Positions 24,701 to 33,153 of a stretch of DNA of 52,421 nt are shown here, piece after piece. The DNA is from Clostridiales bacterium (GTDB lineage: Bacteria; Bacillota; Clostridia; Lachnospirales; Lachnospiraceae). Each line of letters starts with the position of its first letter. The stretch's first letter is position 1. The stretch is taken from positions 1 to 52,421 of the forward strand of contig JAMPHY010000020.1 in the NCBI GenBank assembly GCA_023663185.1, in the 5' to 3' direction. Both the position numbers and the translations under genes were made by a program. A model generated the notes under the pieces. The model was not told the DNA's origin. It did no database searches and saw only the letters and a list, made by a program, of their open reading frames with translations.

Positions 24701-26343
24701 AGGTTTCCGTCTTTTCCCAGATACACAGTAGTGGAAGTAACGACCTCCTCACGAATCGCGTCAATCGGCGGATTAGTCACCTGTGCAAAAAGCTGCTTAA
24801 AATAATGGAAAAGCGGGTGATGTGCTTTGGAAAGCACCGGCAGCGGAGTATCCACGCCCATTGCCGCAATCGCCTCAGCGCCGTTTTTCGCCATAGGCAG
24901 TATACTGGTCTTTAACTCCTCATAACTATAGCCGAAAGCCTTCTGCATACGCTGCCTTTCCTCATAAGTAAGCTCCGGCACCCTCTGGTTAGGAATCTTT
25001 AAATCCTTAAGAGCCACCATATTATTATCCAGCCATTCGCCATAAGGCTGCGCAGACGCATAAGTTTCTTTCAGCTCATCATCATCAATCACCCTGCCCT
25101 GAACCATGTCAACCAAAAGCATCTTGCCGGGGTGAAGTCTCTCCTTTATCACGACTTTCGCCGGATCGATATCCAAAACACCTACTTCCGAAGAAAGAAT
25201 AAGCGTATCGTCGTCCGTAATCATATAGCGGGAAGGACGCAGACCGTTTCTGTCAAGCACAGCTCCCATTATATCGCCATCGGAAAAGAGAATGGACGCA
25301 GGACCGTCCCACGGCTCCATCATCGTCGCATAATACTGGTAAAAGTCCTTCTTGGTCTGGCTCATGGTCTTATTGTTCTCCCACGGTTCAGGAATGGTAA
25401 TCATGACCGCCAACGGCAGCGGCATTCCGCTCATTACCAAGAATTCCAGCGTATTGTCCAACATCGCAGAGTCCGAACCCGACGCGCTGATTGCCGGCAG
25501 AACCTTATGAAGCTGCCCTGATAAATGCTCGGATTCCATCGTTTCTTCCCGCGCAAGCATCTTATCCGCATTGCCACGGATAGTATTAATCTCGCCATTA
25601 TGTACTATAAAGCGGTTCGGGTGCGCACGCTCCCAGCTCGGATTGGTATTCGTGGAAAAACGTGAATGCACTATCGCAAGCGCCGATTCAAAGTCCTTAT
25701 CCTGTAAATCCGGGAAAAAAGTGCGAAGCTGTCCTACCAGAAACATTCCTTTATAAACAATCGTCCTGCTGGATAACGAAACTACATAGGTCACGTCCGT
25801 AGACTGCTCGAAGGTTCTCCTTAAAATATACAGCTTCCTATCAAAGTCAAGCCCTTTTGCCATACCCGCAGGCTTCTTTATAAACGCCTGCATAATACAG
25901 GGCATACATTCCACCGCCTTATGCCCCAGCACCGAAGGATTGGTCGGCACGCTTCTCCAGCCTAAGAATTGCAGTCCTTCTTTTTCCACAATAATCTCGA
26001 ACATCTTCTTTGCCTGATTTCGCTGCAATTCGTCCTGCGGAAAGAAAAATGCGCCCACGCCGTACTCTCTTTCCTTGCCAAGCTGTATTCCCAGCTCCTG
26101 CGTTACCTTAAGCATGAATTTATGCGGAATCTGAGTTAAAATACCTACGCCATCACCCGTCTTGCCTTCCGCGTCCTTGCCCGCCCTGTGTTCCAGATTT
26201 TCCACAATCTTCAAAGCATTCTCAACCGTGGCTCTGCTTTTCTGCCCTTTAATATTGACGCAGGCGCCAATACCACAGTTGTCGTGCTCGAATTCCATTC
26301 TATGAAGCGGCGCCTCCGGAACAGTCATTTTTGCATCAAACAT
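21793..26343 (-). CDS. gltB: Glutamate synthase large subunit
   Basis: 1516 residues from the ATG at 26341-26343, after AAGGAGAT; a further in-frame ATG upstream lacks such a site. It makes two glutamates from glutamine and 2-oxoglutarate. The N-terminal class II glutaminase has its catalytic Cys in EHDNCGIGACVN, so about 20 propeptide residues would be cleaved. Then come the central domain, the FMN domain (RFGVTSEYLNSAQEIQIKMA, GAKPGEGGHLPG..) with the 3Fe-4S Cys cluster (CVMMRVCNLDTCPVGVAT), and the C-terminal GXGXG beta-helix repeats (GVGDHGCEYMTGG). Full length and intact. Confidence 0.97.
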   Translation of the reverse strand: MFDAKMTVPEAPLHRMEFEHDNCGIGACVNIKGQKSRATVENALKIVENLEHRAGKDAEGKTGDGVGILTQIPHKFMLKVTQELGIQLGKEREYGVGAFFFPQDELQRNQAKKMFEIIVEKEGLQFLGWRSVPTNPSVLGHKAVECMPCIMQAFIKKPAGMAKGLDFDRKLYILRRTFEQSTDVTYVVSLSSRTIVYKGMFLVGQLRTFFPDLQDKDFESALAIVHSRFSTNTNPSWERAHPNRFIVHNGEINTIRGNADKMLAREETMESEHLSGQLHKVLPAISASGSDSAMLDNTLEFLVMSGMPLPLAVMITIPEPWENNKTMSQTKKDFYQYYATMMEPWDGPASILFSDGDIMGAVLDRNGLRPSRYMITDDDTLILSSEVGVLDIDPAKVVIKERLHPGKMLLVDMVQGRVIDDDELKETYASAQPYGEWLDNNMVALKDLKIPNQRVPELTYEERQRMQKAFGYSYEELKTSILPMAKNGAEAIAAMGVDTPLPVLSKAHHPLFHYFKQLFAQVTNPPIDAIREEVVTSTTVYLGKDGNLLEEKPENCNMLRVHNPILTNTDLLKIKNMKTEGFKVEVVPITYYKNTSLEKAIDRLFVEVDRAFRGGVSILILSDRGVDENRVAIPSLLAVSALQQHLVNTKKRTSVAIVLESAEPREVHHFATLLGFGASAINPYLAQESIRELIDNHMLDKDYYAAVNDYNDAILHGIVKIASKMGISTIQSYQGSKIFEAIGIDKEVINKYFTNTVCRVGGITLKDIEKEVDTLHSMAFDPLGLSTDLALDSPGHHQMRSGADEHLYNPETIHLLQESTKRGDYEMFKQYTQAVNNEDSIKTLRGLMDFNYAKKPVPIEEVESVDTIVTRFKTGAMSYGSISKEAHETMAIAMNRLKGKSNSGEGGEDKERLSLGADGLNRCSAIKQVASGRFGVTSEYLNSAQEIQIKMAQGAKPGEGGHLPGGKVYPWIAKTRHSTAGVSLISPPPHHDIYSIEDLAQLIYDLKNANTRARISVKLVSEAGVGTVAAGVAKAGAQVVLVSGYDGGTGAAPRSSIHNAGLPWELGLAETHQTLIQNGLRNKVRIETDGKLMSGRDVAIAAILGAEEFGFATAPLVTMGCVMMRVCNLDTCPVGVATQNPELRKRFRGKPEYVENFMKFIAQELREYMAALGVRTVDELVGRTDLLKVKDNLPEKLKKIDLSLILTNPYEDSKEKVIFDPKQVYDFELEKTLDEKVLLKQLSKAMETGAKRSLEVDVSNTDRTFGTILGSEISRKFGDTLEEDTYRILCNGSGGQSFGAFIPKGLTLELVGDSNDYFGKGLSGGKLIVYPPKSSKFKQDENIIIGNVALYGATSGKAFINGVAGERFCVRNSGAIAVVEGVGDHGCEYMTGGRVVVLGVTGKNFAAGMSGGIAYVLDEDNDLYTKVNKEMVSSYEITSKYDVIELKDMIKEHVALTNSVKGKEILDNFGEYLPKFKKIIPHDYERMLKLIVQMEEKGLSAEQAQIEAFYANMAGE

Positions 26344-26395
26344 CTTTTTATCTCCTTCCATTCCCTTAATCCATAATTCCCCTATGTGTTCCTGT

Positions 26396-26446
26396 ACATA
26401 AAAAGAGTCGCAAAACAGCCATTAAGCGACCGCGCCTTTGCGACTC
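26396..26446 (-). terminator. Intrinsic terminator in the gltB leader (candidate attenuator)
   Basis: TTTGCGACTC (26437-26446) and GAGTCGCAAA (26405-26414) form a perfect 10-bp stem with a 22-base loop. On the minus strand it is followed by TTTTTAT. It lies between the gltB promoter (26450-26486) and the gltB start, so it would stop transcripts before gltB unless relieved. It could instead be a processing or stabilising hairpin. Confidence 0.7.
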
Positions 26447-26449
26447 AAA

Positions 26450-26486
26450 ACTATAACTACTATACACCAGTTTGCAACGGTTGTAA
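26450..26486 (-). promoter_or_regulatory. gltBD promoter (two overlapping options)
   Basis: On the minus strand TTACAA (26481-26486) with TATAGT (26459-26464), spacer 16, or TTGCAA (26472-26477) with TATAGT (26450-26455), spacer 16. Both point into the leader hairpin before gltB. Confidence 0.55.
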
Positions 26487-26590
26487 ATAACAAATTTTTA
26501 CATAATTGTCAGATAATTCGACAATTTGCATAATTTATACGTATTGTCTGATTATTTATGATAATTGTACTAATCTGTCTTTGCTTATTT

Positions 26591-27820
26591 CTATTTATTG
26601 TATTCAGAAGCAACAGACAATTTCTCCTCACCGTTTAAAAATTCCTTTACCTTCGGATTGAGCAAAACTGCCAATACAACGACTATCGCCACAGCCGCGT
26701 TAATGATAATCAGCCTTCTTGCCTCAATAAACTCACATAAAATTCCGCCTAAAAAATTTCCCAATGGTGAAACAGCCATACATAACGTAGTTTTCGTGGC
26801 AAGTACCTTTCCTCTTTGTTCAGCAGGAGTCTTTACCATAATCGTAGAATTCATCATGGTATTAAATACAAACTGAAAGCCGAATGCAATAAAGAAAAAT
26901 GCCAGAATAACGGCATATTGGTTAAAAAATGCCCCGGCTCCAATACTTGCAATAAAAACCACTAACGAAATAATATAGATACGGTATTTCTTCTCCTGCT
27001 TTATATTTATGACTGAGAGCGCCAGCATTCCGACGATAAGCCCCGCGCTTTGAAAAGCATTCAGAATGCCGTATCTCGCCATGCCAAGATGTTCGCTGTA
27101 TGTAAACCACGGAATAATCAATACCCTGTTCATGCCAAAGAGAAAATTAATTAGAAAGGCAATTATAATCGTCCTTACTAATCCTTCATATTTAAAAATA
27201 AAGCGGATTCCGTCCTTGAAATCTTCCCAGAACGTAATGTTCAGATTTTTGCGCTGCACCTTCGGTATTTTGATAAATACTTCGGTAGCTGCTGAAAATA
27301 AATAAGATACCGCGTTAATCAAAAACATTGCCGACGCCCCGATAATACCATATAAAGAACCGCCTGCAGACTGCCCCAATATATCCGCTCCCGTAGTCGC
27401 TATCTGATATGATGAGGCTGCCTTAGTAATCTTTTGCTCCGGCACAATATCGGGTAAAATAGATTCTACTGCCGGATTAAAGAAAGAAGAACATACCCCT
27501 GACACAACCGCCACCAGCATAATAATCCATATTTTTAAAATTCCCCTGTTGGCTGCAAATGCCACAAACAATATACTTAATCCGCGTATCACATCGCCAA
27601 AGATAATCAATTTCTTTCTATCCGTTCTATCCACAATTACGCCGGATATGGGACCGCAGATAATCCTCGGTATCGTCACCAACGCCATTACCGTTCCCAT
27701 TATGGCGGTCGAGCCCGTTTCTTCCAGCACAAAGAAATTAAGGGCGATTGTATACAACGCATCGCCCAATGCAGATACCATCTGCCCCTGCCATAATAGA
27801 AAGAAGTTCCGTTTGTTCAT
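26591..27820 (-). CDS. MFS exporter (MFS_3/EntS-like)
   Basis: 409 residues with twelve hydrophobic spans. The loop 2-3 motif is GVIVDRTDRKK (about 60-70), typical of the major facilitator superfamily drug or siderophore exporters. The N-terminus is MNKRNFFLLWQGQMVSALGD. It is 45 bases downstream of a second MFS gene of the same subfamily (27866-29125) and may work with it as a pair. The substrate cannot be read from the sequence. Confidence 0.85.
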   Translation of the reverse strand: MNKRNFFLLWQGQMVSALGDALYTIALNFFVLEETGSTAIMGTVMALVTIPRIICGPISGVIVDRTDRKKLIIFGDVIRGLSILFVAFAANRGILKIWIIMLVAVVSGVCSSFFNPAVESILPDIVPEQKITKAASSYQIATTGADILGQSAGGSLYGIIGASAMFLINAVSYLFSAATEVFIKIPKVQRKNLNITFWEDFKDGIRFIFKYEGLVRTIIIAFLINFLFGMNRVLIIPWFTYSEHLGMARYGILNAFQSAGLIVGMLALSVINIKQEKKYRIYIISLVVFIASIGAGAFFNQYAVILAFFFIAFGFQFVFNTMMNSTIMVKTPAEQRGKVLATKTTLCMAVSPLGNFLGGILCEFIEARRLIIINAAVAIVVVLAVLLNPKVKEFLNGEEKLSVASEYNK

Positions 27821-27865
27821 TATTTTATCCTCTTTAATTATTTTAACACACCTTTCTTACTCCGT

Positions 27866-29125
27866 CTATAACTCAAAAGTAAGCCAAAAAGCCAAAATTG
27901 CTATCAAAACCGTAAGCAATACTCCGCTTATTATAAATATAACGCCTGTCGCCACAAAGGAAGACGCGATACTTATTAGAAATGACACTACGGGAATCGC
28001 GCACGCTCCGGCGGAGTTCATTATTGCCGCGGTTCTTGCTATGTATTCCTGCTTTACAATTCGTAGAAATGAAGCCGTAATGTAGGTTGACATAAATGAT
28101 ACTACAAAGCCTGCTACAGACGAGCCGACTGCCACAAACACATATTTTACCTGCGGCATGTTTACATATTTTCCAACCGCCACAAGCGAAACATAGTATA
28201 AACCAAAACACAGTCCGCATAAAAAGAGTATCGTCTTCACCTTGCCGGACATTCGCCGCGCCAGATATGGATATACGACAGTCGAAAGCAGCATTCCGAC
28301 TGAAAGCGATACGCTCAGTACAGACAACATTGCTTCACTAGATTTCAATACTTCCGCCACCAGCGGCGCCTGTAAGCTGTTAAGCGGAACAAACATCGCA
28401 TTCGCCACAACCGCCAAAATTATAAAGCTAAGAACCACCTTCTCGGTAACTATGTATTTACAGCCGTCTTTTAATAACTCACGATAACTCTGTGCAGGTC
28501 CTTTTAATATCTCACCTTTTTGCTCGTGCGTATCCACGCTGCAGACTATCAAAGCGGATACGACAAAAGTAACCGCATCGATGACAATTGCGCATGTGAT
28601 ACCGAACATTGCTATAATCACGCCGCCGGCAGCCGCCCCGATAAGCTCAACCACGTTAGACGTACTCGCGCTCATGGATACGCCAAAGTCAATCGTATCT
28701 TTTTCCAAAATACGCACCATGACGGCATTTGACGCAGGAAGGCGAAATGCCTCCGCGCTTGATATAATAAGTGAAGTGATAATGAGCATATACGGCTTGA
28801 GAATATCCAGAAAGAATGCCGCTGCTATAAAAGCTACACAAATTCCCCTGATAATATCGGTAATAATCATAACTGCCTTTTTACTGCGGTTCTCTACATG
28901 TGCACCTGCGATTGGCTGCAGAAAAATCGTCGGTATCTTATTTACTCCATAGATTACTGCCGACCACATGGCGCTCCCTGTCAATACATAGACCAGCCAT
29001 GTAAACGCGATTGCGTCAATCGAATCTCCAAAGCGGTTGATTATGTTTGCAGCGAGCATTTTGACAAAATCTTTCTGTTTCATGACAGCGCTATAGCCTG
29101 CCTTGCTTTTGTTTGTATCAGACAT
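27866..29125 (-). CDS. MFS exporter (MFS_3/EntS-like)
   Basis: 419 residues, twelve spans. The N-terminal segment is KMLAANIINRFGDSIDAIAF, and loop 2-3 is AGAHVENRSKK, a degenerate form of motif A. It is the first gene of a two-gene unit with 26591-27820. A double-HTH regulator is encoded immediately upstream on the same strand (151-base gap with a TATAAT box at about 29173). The two exporters are diverged relatives rather than a recent duplication. Confidence 0.85.
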   Translation of the reverse strand: MSDTNKSKAGYSAVMKQKDFVKMLAANIINRFGDSIDAIAFTWLVYVLTGSAMWSAVIYGVNKIPTIFLQPIAGAHVENRSKKAVMIITDIIRGICVAFIAAAFFLDILKPYMLIITSLIISSAEAFRLPASNAVMVRILEKDTIDFGVSMSASTSNVVELIGAAAGGVIIAMFGITCAIVIDAVTFVVSALIVCSVDTHEQKGEILKGPAQSYRELLKDGCKYIVTEKVVLSFIILAVVANAMFVPLNSLQAPLVAEVLKSSEAMLSVLSVSLSVGMLLSTVVYPYLARRMSGKVKTILFLCGLCFGLYYVSLVAVGKYVNMPQVKYVFVAVGSSVAGFVVSFMSTYITASFLRIVKQEYIARTAAIMNSAGACAIPVVSFLISIASSFVATGVIFIISGVLLTVLIAILAFWLTFEL

Positions 29126-29276
29126 TAGATGTACTCCTTCGTAAGTTGTATTTTATAAAAAGATTTTTATAATTATATACTTACCTTGCGGAAATCACCA
29201 TGTCATTTTACTTTACAAATAGCAAAATATTTTATCCTCGGCTTAATATCTATGCCGCTTTTTCAGCCTGCAAATT

Positions 29277-31070
29277 TTAATCTACTACCTCAATCCAACC
29301 TTCTTCCTGTATATATGCCTTATCAAAATAATACAAATCACTCAGATAATATAATACATTTGACCACTGGACAGTCTCCTCGTCACTTATCCCCTCTTTT
29401 TTCAATATTTCCAATAAGTTATTTATGCAAAACGGAAGTACAGAGGCTTTACCGTATAATAGCTCATTTTTAAGCGCCATAACCGCGCTTTTTCGCTCAT
29501 TTCGCCAGTAGACATAATTGTTTAATAAAACCGCATATGAGCGATATCTATACTTTATATCTATCTCACTGTCACACATTCTTTGCAATACTTTTTCAAG
29601 TAGCGCTGCTGCCTTTTCTTCCTGTCCGGTCTCTCTTAATAAAAAACATGCGTTATTTATAATCAACACTTCATTTCTCGTCGGGACATGGTAAAATATC
29701 ATCTTGTCATAATCCATAAAGCCTTTTACCAATTTTTCTATTATTTCCAACACTTTTTGCTCTGTAATTTCTCCAAAGCGGCAGGCAATCAACGCCTCAT
29801 AAAATTCCACCACCATCTGATTTTCCTGTATCTCCATGTCAATATGACTTTTAAAATCTTCCAATGCCTTCCTTGCCTCTGCGTATCTGTGGTGCATTAA
29901 CAGCATGTCCACGCGTCGCCGAAATTCTATCATGTCAAATAACTCCGTAACTTCATAGTTCTTATACCGCTCTTTCTCCATGCCAAGCTTCTCTATGCCG
30001 ACCTTCTCAAGCATATCCCCAAAAGTCTTTCTATTAGGAGACGCCTTTCCTGTCTCAAAGCGGGAAAGAGAAGTGGTTTCCTGATAAATGCCGTCTGTAA
30101 ATTTCTCCTGCGTTATTCCTTTTGCTCTTCGTCCATCGCGCACCAGTTCGTAATCCAGACGGTACTCTTTATGCCTGTAATTATGAAATAGCGAGTCTGT
30201 GGGATACCATTTTTCCGCAAAAGAATCCCATAAAAAAGACAAAGATTCACAATACTGCGTCCATTTGCTGTCCTCCTGTACGATACCCAGCTTTTCTTCT
30301 GTCTGAACTATCAGCTTTAAGAGCGGCAGCATAAAATAAATCATGGCATTTTCACGCAGACCTTGTATCCCCTTCTCACAAAGCGTCTTTGCCCGTGTAT
30401 AATTTCCCCTACTGTAATCAATGCGCGCAAGTAACCACGCGCACTTCGCACAGATTTTGGCGTGTTCCACGTCATCTGTGAAATATCTGTCTATGTATTC
30501 TATGCAGATTTCCAGATGTTCTTTTTCTATTGACTTTTCCTTATCCTGTCCTCTTTCAATGTTTATCTTTTCTATGGCAAGCAGATTTTCCATCTCCATT
30601 GTGGAAATCAAATATTCATTGATTTTATTATAGGAAAATTCCGGTAATGTCATCTGAATCGCCAAGTACAAATTATCCAGCGCCTTTTCATAGTCCTTGT
30701 TGATATGATATAAAAGGCTTGCTCTTGTACGATATTGATACATTTTATCCGCATTTGTCCGTATGGGATAGTTTTCCAGCATATATTCTGCGGCAGCCTT
30801 TTTGCCTTTAAGAATTGCTTCTTCCAAATCATCACGCAGCTTTATCAGCCGGTACATATCAGCCTGAATCATTGCATCAAACTTATCCAGTGATTTCCCC
30901 AGCCGCTGCATTAGAATTTCTGTCATAAGCTGGCTGGATTCAAACTGGTCCTTTTCAATCTGATAAAGCATCTGCCTTGAGCATAAGCCTCTCGACAGCG
31001 TTTTACCCGTTACGCCGTTTCTTTCTTTTCGTGCCTGCCTGATTAGGTTCCCGATTGTTGTATATCGCAT
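29277..31070 (-). CDS. Large regulator with two XRE-type HTH domains and a TPR-like region
   Basis: 597 residues. A first HTH lies at about 5-60 (TIGNLIRQARKERNGVTGKT.. RQMLYQIEKDQFE), and a second at about 315-365 (LVRDGRRAKGITQEKFTDGI.. TSLSRFETGKASPNRKTFG). Helical TPR-like repeats fill the rest, as in Rgg/PlcR-type peptide-sensing regulators. Two separate HTH domains in one chain is unusual. The two exporter genes downstream are likely targets. A peptide or intracellular ligand is inferred from the TPR-like region. Confidence 0.8.
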   Translation of the reverse strand: MRYTTIGNLIRQARKERNGVTGKTLSRGLCSRQMLYQIEKDQFESSQLMTEILMQRLGKSLDKFDAMIQADMYRLIKLRDDLEEAILKGKKAAAEYMLENYPIRTNADKMYQYRTRASLLYHINKDYEKALDNLYLAIQMTLPEFSYNKINEYLISTMEMENLLAIEKINIERGQDKEKSIEKEHLEICIEYIDRYFTDDVEHAKICAKCAWLLARIDYSRGNYTRAKTLCEKGIQGLRENAMIYFMLPLLKLIVQTEEKLGIVQEDSKWTQYCESLSFLWDSFAEKWYPTDSLFHNYRHKEYRLDYELVRDGRRAKGITQEKFTDGIYQETTSLSRFETGKASPNRKTFGDMLEKVGIEKLGMEKERYKNYEVTELFDMIEFRRRVDMLLMHHRYAEARKALEDFKSHIDMEIQENQMVVEFYEALIACRFGEITEQKVLEIIEKLVKGFMDYDKMIFYHVPTRNEVLIINNACFLLRETGQEEKAAALLEKVLQRMCDSEIDIKYRYRSYAVLLNNYVYWRNERKSAVMALKNELLYGKASVLPFCINNLLEILKKEGISDEETVQWSNVLYYLSDLYYFDKAYIQEEGWIEVVD

Positions 31071-31121
31071 TTTATTTTCCTCTTAAGAATGCTGCCTGCT
31101 TTAATATATGCCTTACCTATA

Positions 31122-31757
31122 TTACAAAGTTTCAAGTTTGATATTAATTTCATTCAACCAAGTATCATCATTGCTTCCAAGCCATATCATAAATCTCCCA
31201 AAATTACTGCTTCCATCAACTGTATCATCATCTTCTAATCTCTCAATCCGTCGACACATATCCGCATAATTATCAACAGTGATATATTCCATAATATTTT
31301 GAATCTGATCAGCTCGCCCTTTATAATTCTCCACCCCTGTGTATTTTTTAATCAAAGATGAATTTGCTGATTTTGCAGGTGATTTTATATTTTCATTACC
31401 CCAGTGTTTAATTATAATCTGCATTGTACATGGATTCCCAAATATAATTACTTCATTGGCAGCATTCTCCACTCCATGAAACTCATTGACTTTACGTTTA
31501 ATATCCACATATTGTTCATGCGGTTTCCTTTCAGTATCACAAAAAATAAGAACCAACTCATATGTAGCATTTTGATAACGATCCTGATATCTTGCAGGAA
31601 TATTGCCATTTCCACCGGCATTAACTAAAGAAACATCATATTTTGCATTCCAGACCTTAAGTTTATTAAGCCGGTCAAGATACTCATATTCCTCGTTTCC
31701 TTCGCAAATAATACATATTTTATGCTTATCAGAAAATACAGGAAATTTATCAGCCAT
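31122..31757 (-). CDS. RloB/AbiLii-like Toprim-fold protein
   Basis: 211 residues from the ATG at 31755-31757, which overlaps the end of the ATPase gene; the ribosome-binding site GGAGGG lies within that gene. The N-terminal motif KICIICEGNEEYEYL resembles 'I.CEG..E..Y' of RloB/Toprim-like proteins, and a later LVLIFCDTERKPHEQY supplies the second acidic motif (D..). These match a metal-binding nuclease active site. RloB partners an AAA ATPase in abortive-infection loci (AbiL, RloAB). The translational overlap with such an ATPase supports one complex. Nuclease activity is inferred. Confidence 0.7.
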   Translation of the reverse strand: MADKFPVFSDKHKICIICEGNEEYEYLDRLNKLKVWNAKYDVSLVNAGGNGNIPARYQDRYQNATYELVLIFCDTERKPHEQYVDIKRKVNEFHGVENAANEVIIFGNPCTMQIIIKHWGNENIKSPAKSANSSLIKKYTGVENYKGRADQIQNIMEYITVDNYADMCRRIERLEDDDTVDGSSNFGRFMIWLGSNDDTWLNEINIKLETL

Positions 31758-33021
31758 CAACCGCCGCTCCCTCCCTATTTCCTTTAATGCTTAAAAGAGA
31801 ATTAATCAATTCCGGATCGGGAAGCGCGCCTAAAGCTCCCTTTCTATACTTTTCCATAACATCAGACGTATCCCTAACGCCCTGTTGTGCAGTAAAATCT
31901 GCAAGTGAATATACATATACACCATCTTCATCTTTATGAACAAACCATATCTGTTCCTTGCGAAACATTCTTTTACAATCCATAAGATTTATATCATGTA
32001 CTGTAAAAATCATCTGTGCATCACTATTTAACTCATTATTAAACATTGCTGTGATAGCTCTTGTGAGTTTAAAATGGATACTGCTGTCCAATTCGTCCAC
32101 AACAAGTATTCTACCTTGTTCTAAAGCTTCAATTACATAGCTTGCTATCGCTGCAATTTTTTTGGTTCCTGTAGAATCAAATATCATACTCGGTACATGG
32201 ACTCCTTTATATGTGGACACTAAACGAATCTGATCCATTATTTTATCCGGAATATCTAACACCTTTTCTTCCGGCTTTTCGCCATCGACGGCTTTTAGCT
32301 GAATTTTATCCATATCTACATACTCAAAATTATCCATATATAAATCTGCATTTTTTATAAAATCAACAATCTTTTCCTGTAGCTGATTTTTATTTTTCAT
32401 AAGTTCAATTGTATGCTGTATCGGTATATCACTCATATTGATAATATCAATTTTTTCTGCAAATCCAATAAGAATACGCTTCATTGCCTCAAGATACTCA
32501 AATTTACCTGTATCAATCAGATAAAATATCAGATTATTCTTCGAGATAACCGGAATCATATCCTTAACACCTTCATCAAAGCATAAATACTCCTCATTTA
32601 CCGTATCTTTTCTTAACCAGCATATTTCTTTTTCATTACTATACTGGTCCTTTAATATTTCTGAGAAATATTCGTAGATGTATTCTTCTGTCTCGATATT
32701 ATATTTAAAATCATAAGCAAATTTTCTTCCTGATTCCATAAAGGTCACACCTAGTTCACATATGGTATTGTCGGTAAATATATTAGAAATTAAACTGTTC
32801 TTTTTATTTAGCAATACTTGTTTTATTGCTCGTATACACTTTATCAAACACGTTTTTCCTGCATTATTTGCTCCATATATTCCAGCTGTCTTAAGTACAT
32901 TGAAATTTTTTTCTTTATGGACATTGAAACCAAATTTCTTATTTCTCATATCAGCTTTCATTGAGAAGGTAATCTCCTTCTCAAATACATAGCAGTTTTT
33001 AGCCCTTATTTCAATAATCAT
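31750..33021 (-). CDS. AAA_15/AAA_21-type ATPase (RloA/AbiLi-like)
   Basis: 423 residues, with GGAGG before the start. Walker A YGANNAGKT (about 49-57) follows an N-terminal strand (MIIEIRAKNCYVFEKEITFS) in the SMC/OLD style. A middle insertion carries coiled or helical stretches. The Walker B is GRILVVDELDSSIHFKL (about 302) and the switch His is in MIFTVHDINLMD. It ends RKGALGALPDPELINSLLS. OLD/RloA-type ATPases sense infection and license a Toprim effector such as the overlapping gene downstream. A candidate two-gene defence module. Confidence 0.82.
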   Translation of the reverse strand: MIIEIRAKNCYVFEKEITFSMKADMRNKKFGFNVHKEKNFNVLKTAGIYGANNAGKTCLIKCIRAIKQVLLNKKNSLISNIFTDNTICELGVTFMESGRKFAYDFKYNIETEEYIYEYFSEILKDQYSNEKEICWLRKDTVNEEYLCFDEGVKDMIPVISKNNLIFYLIDTGKFEYLEAMKRILIGFAEKIDIINMSDIPIQHTIELMKNKNQLQEKIVDFIKNADLYMDNFEYVDMDKIQLKAVDGEKPEEKVLDIPDKIMDQIRLVSTYKGVHVPSMIFDSTGTKKIAAIASYVIEALEQGRILVVDELDSSIHFKLTRAITAMFNNELNSDAQMIFTVHDINLMDCKRMFRKEQIWFVHKDEDGVYVYSLADFTAQQGVRDTSDVMEKYRKGALGALPDPELINSLLSIKGNREGAAVDG

Positions 33022-33058
33022 GTTTTTTCCTCCAAGTTGCCTTTTTCTTATATTAATT

Positions 33059-33086
33059 ATTATATCGCCTTTTATTTTTTATGCAA
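33059..33086 (-). promoter_or_regulatory. Promoter for the ATPase/RloB-like pair
   Basis: On the minus strand TTGCAT (33081-33086), a 16-base spacer and a perfect TATAAT (33059-33064), 38 bases before the ATPase start. The surrounding sequence is very AT-rich. Confidence 0.65.
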
Positions 33087-33153
33087 CTTTTTTTCATAAA
33101 ATATTTATAAATTTCTATATCTATACAATCTTTTCCCCTACAAATAGAATCTG

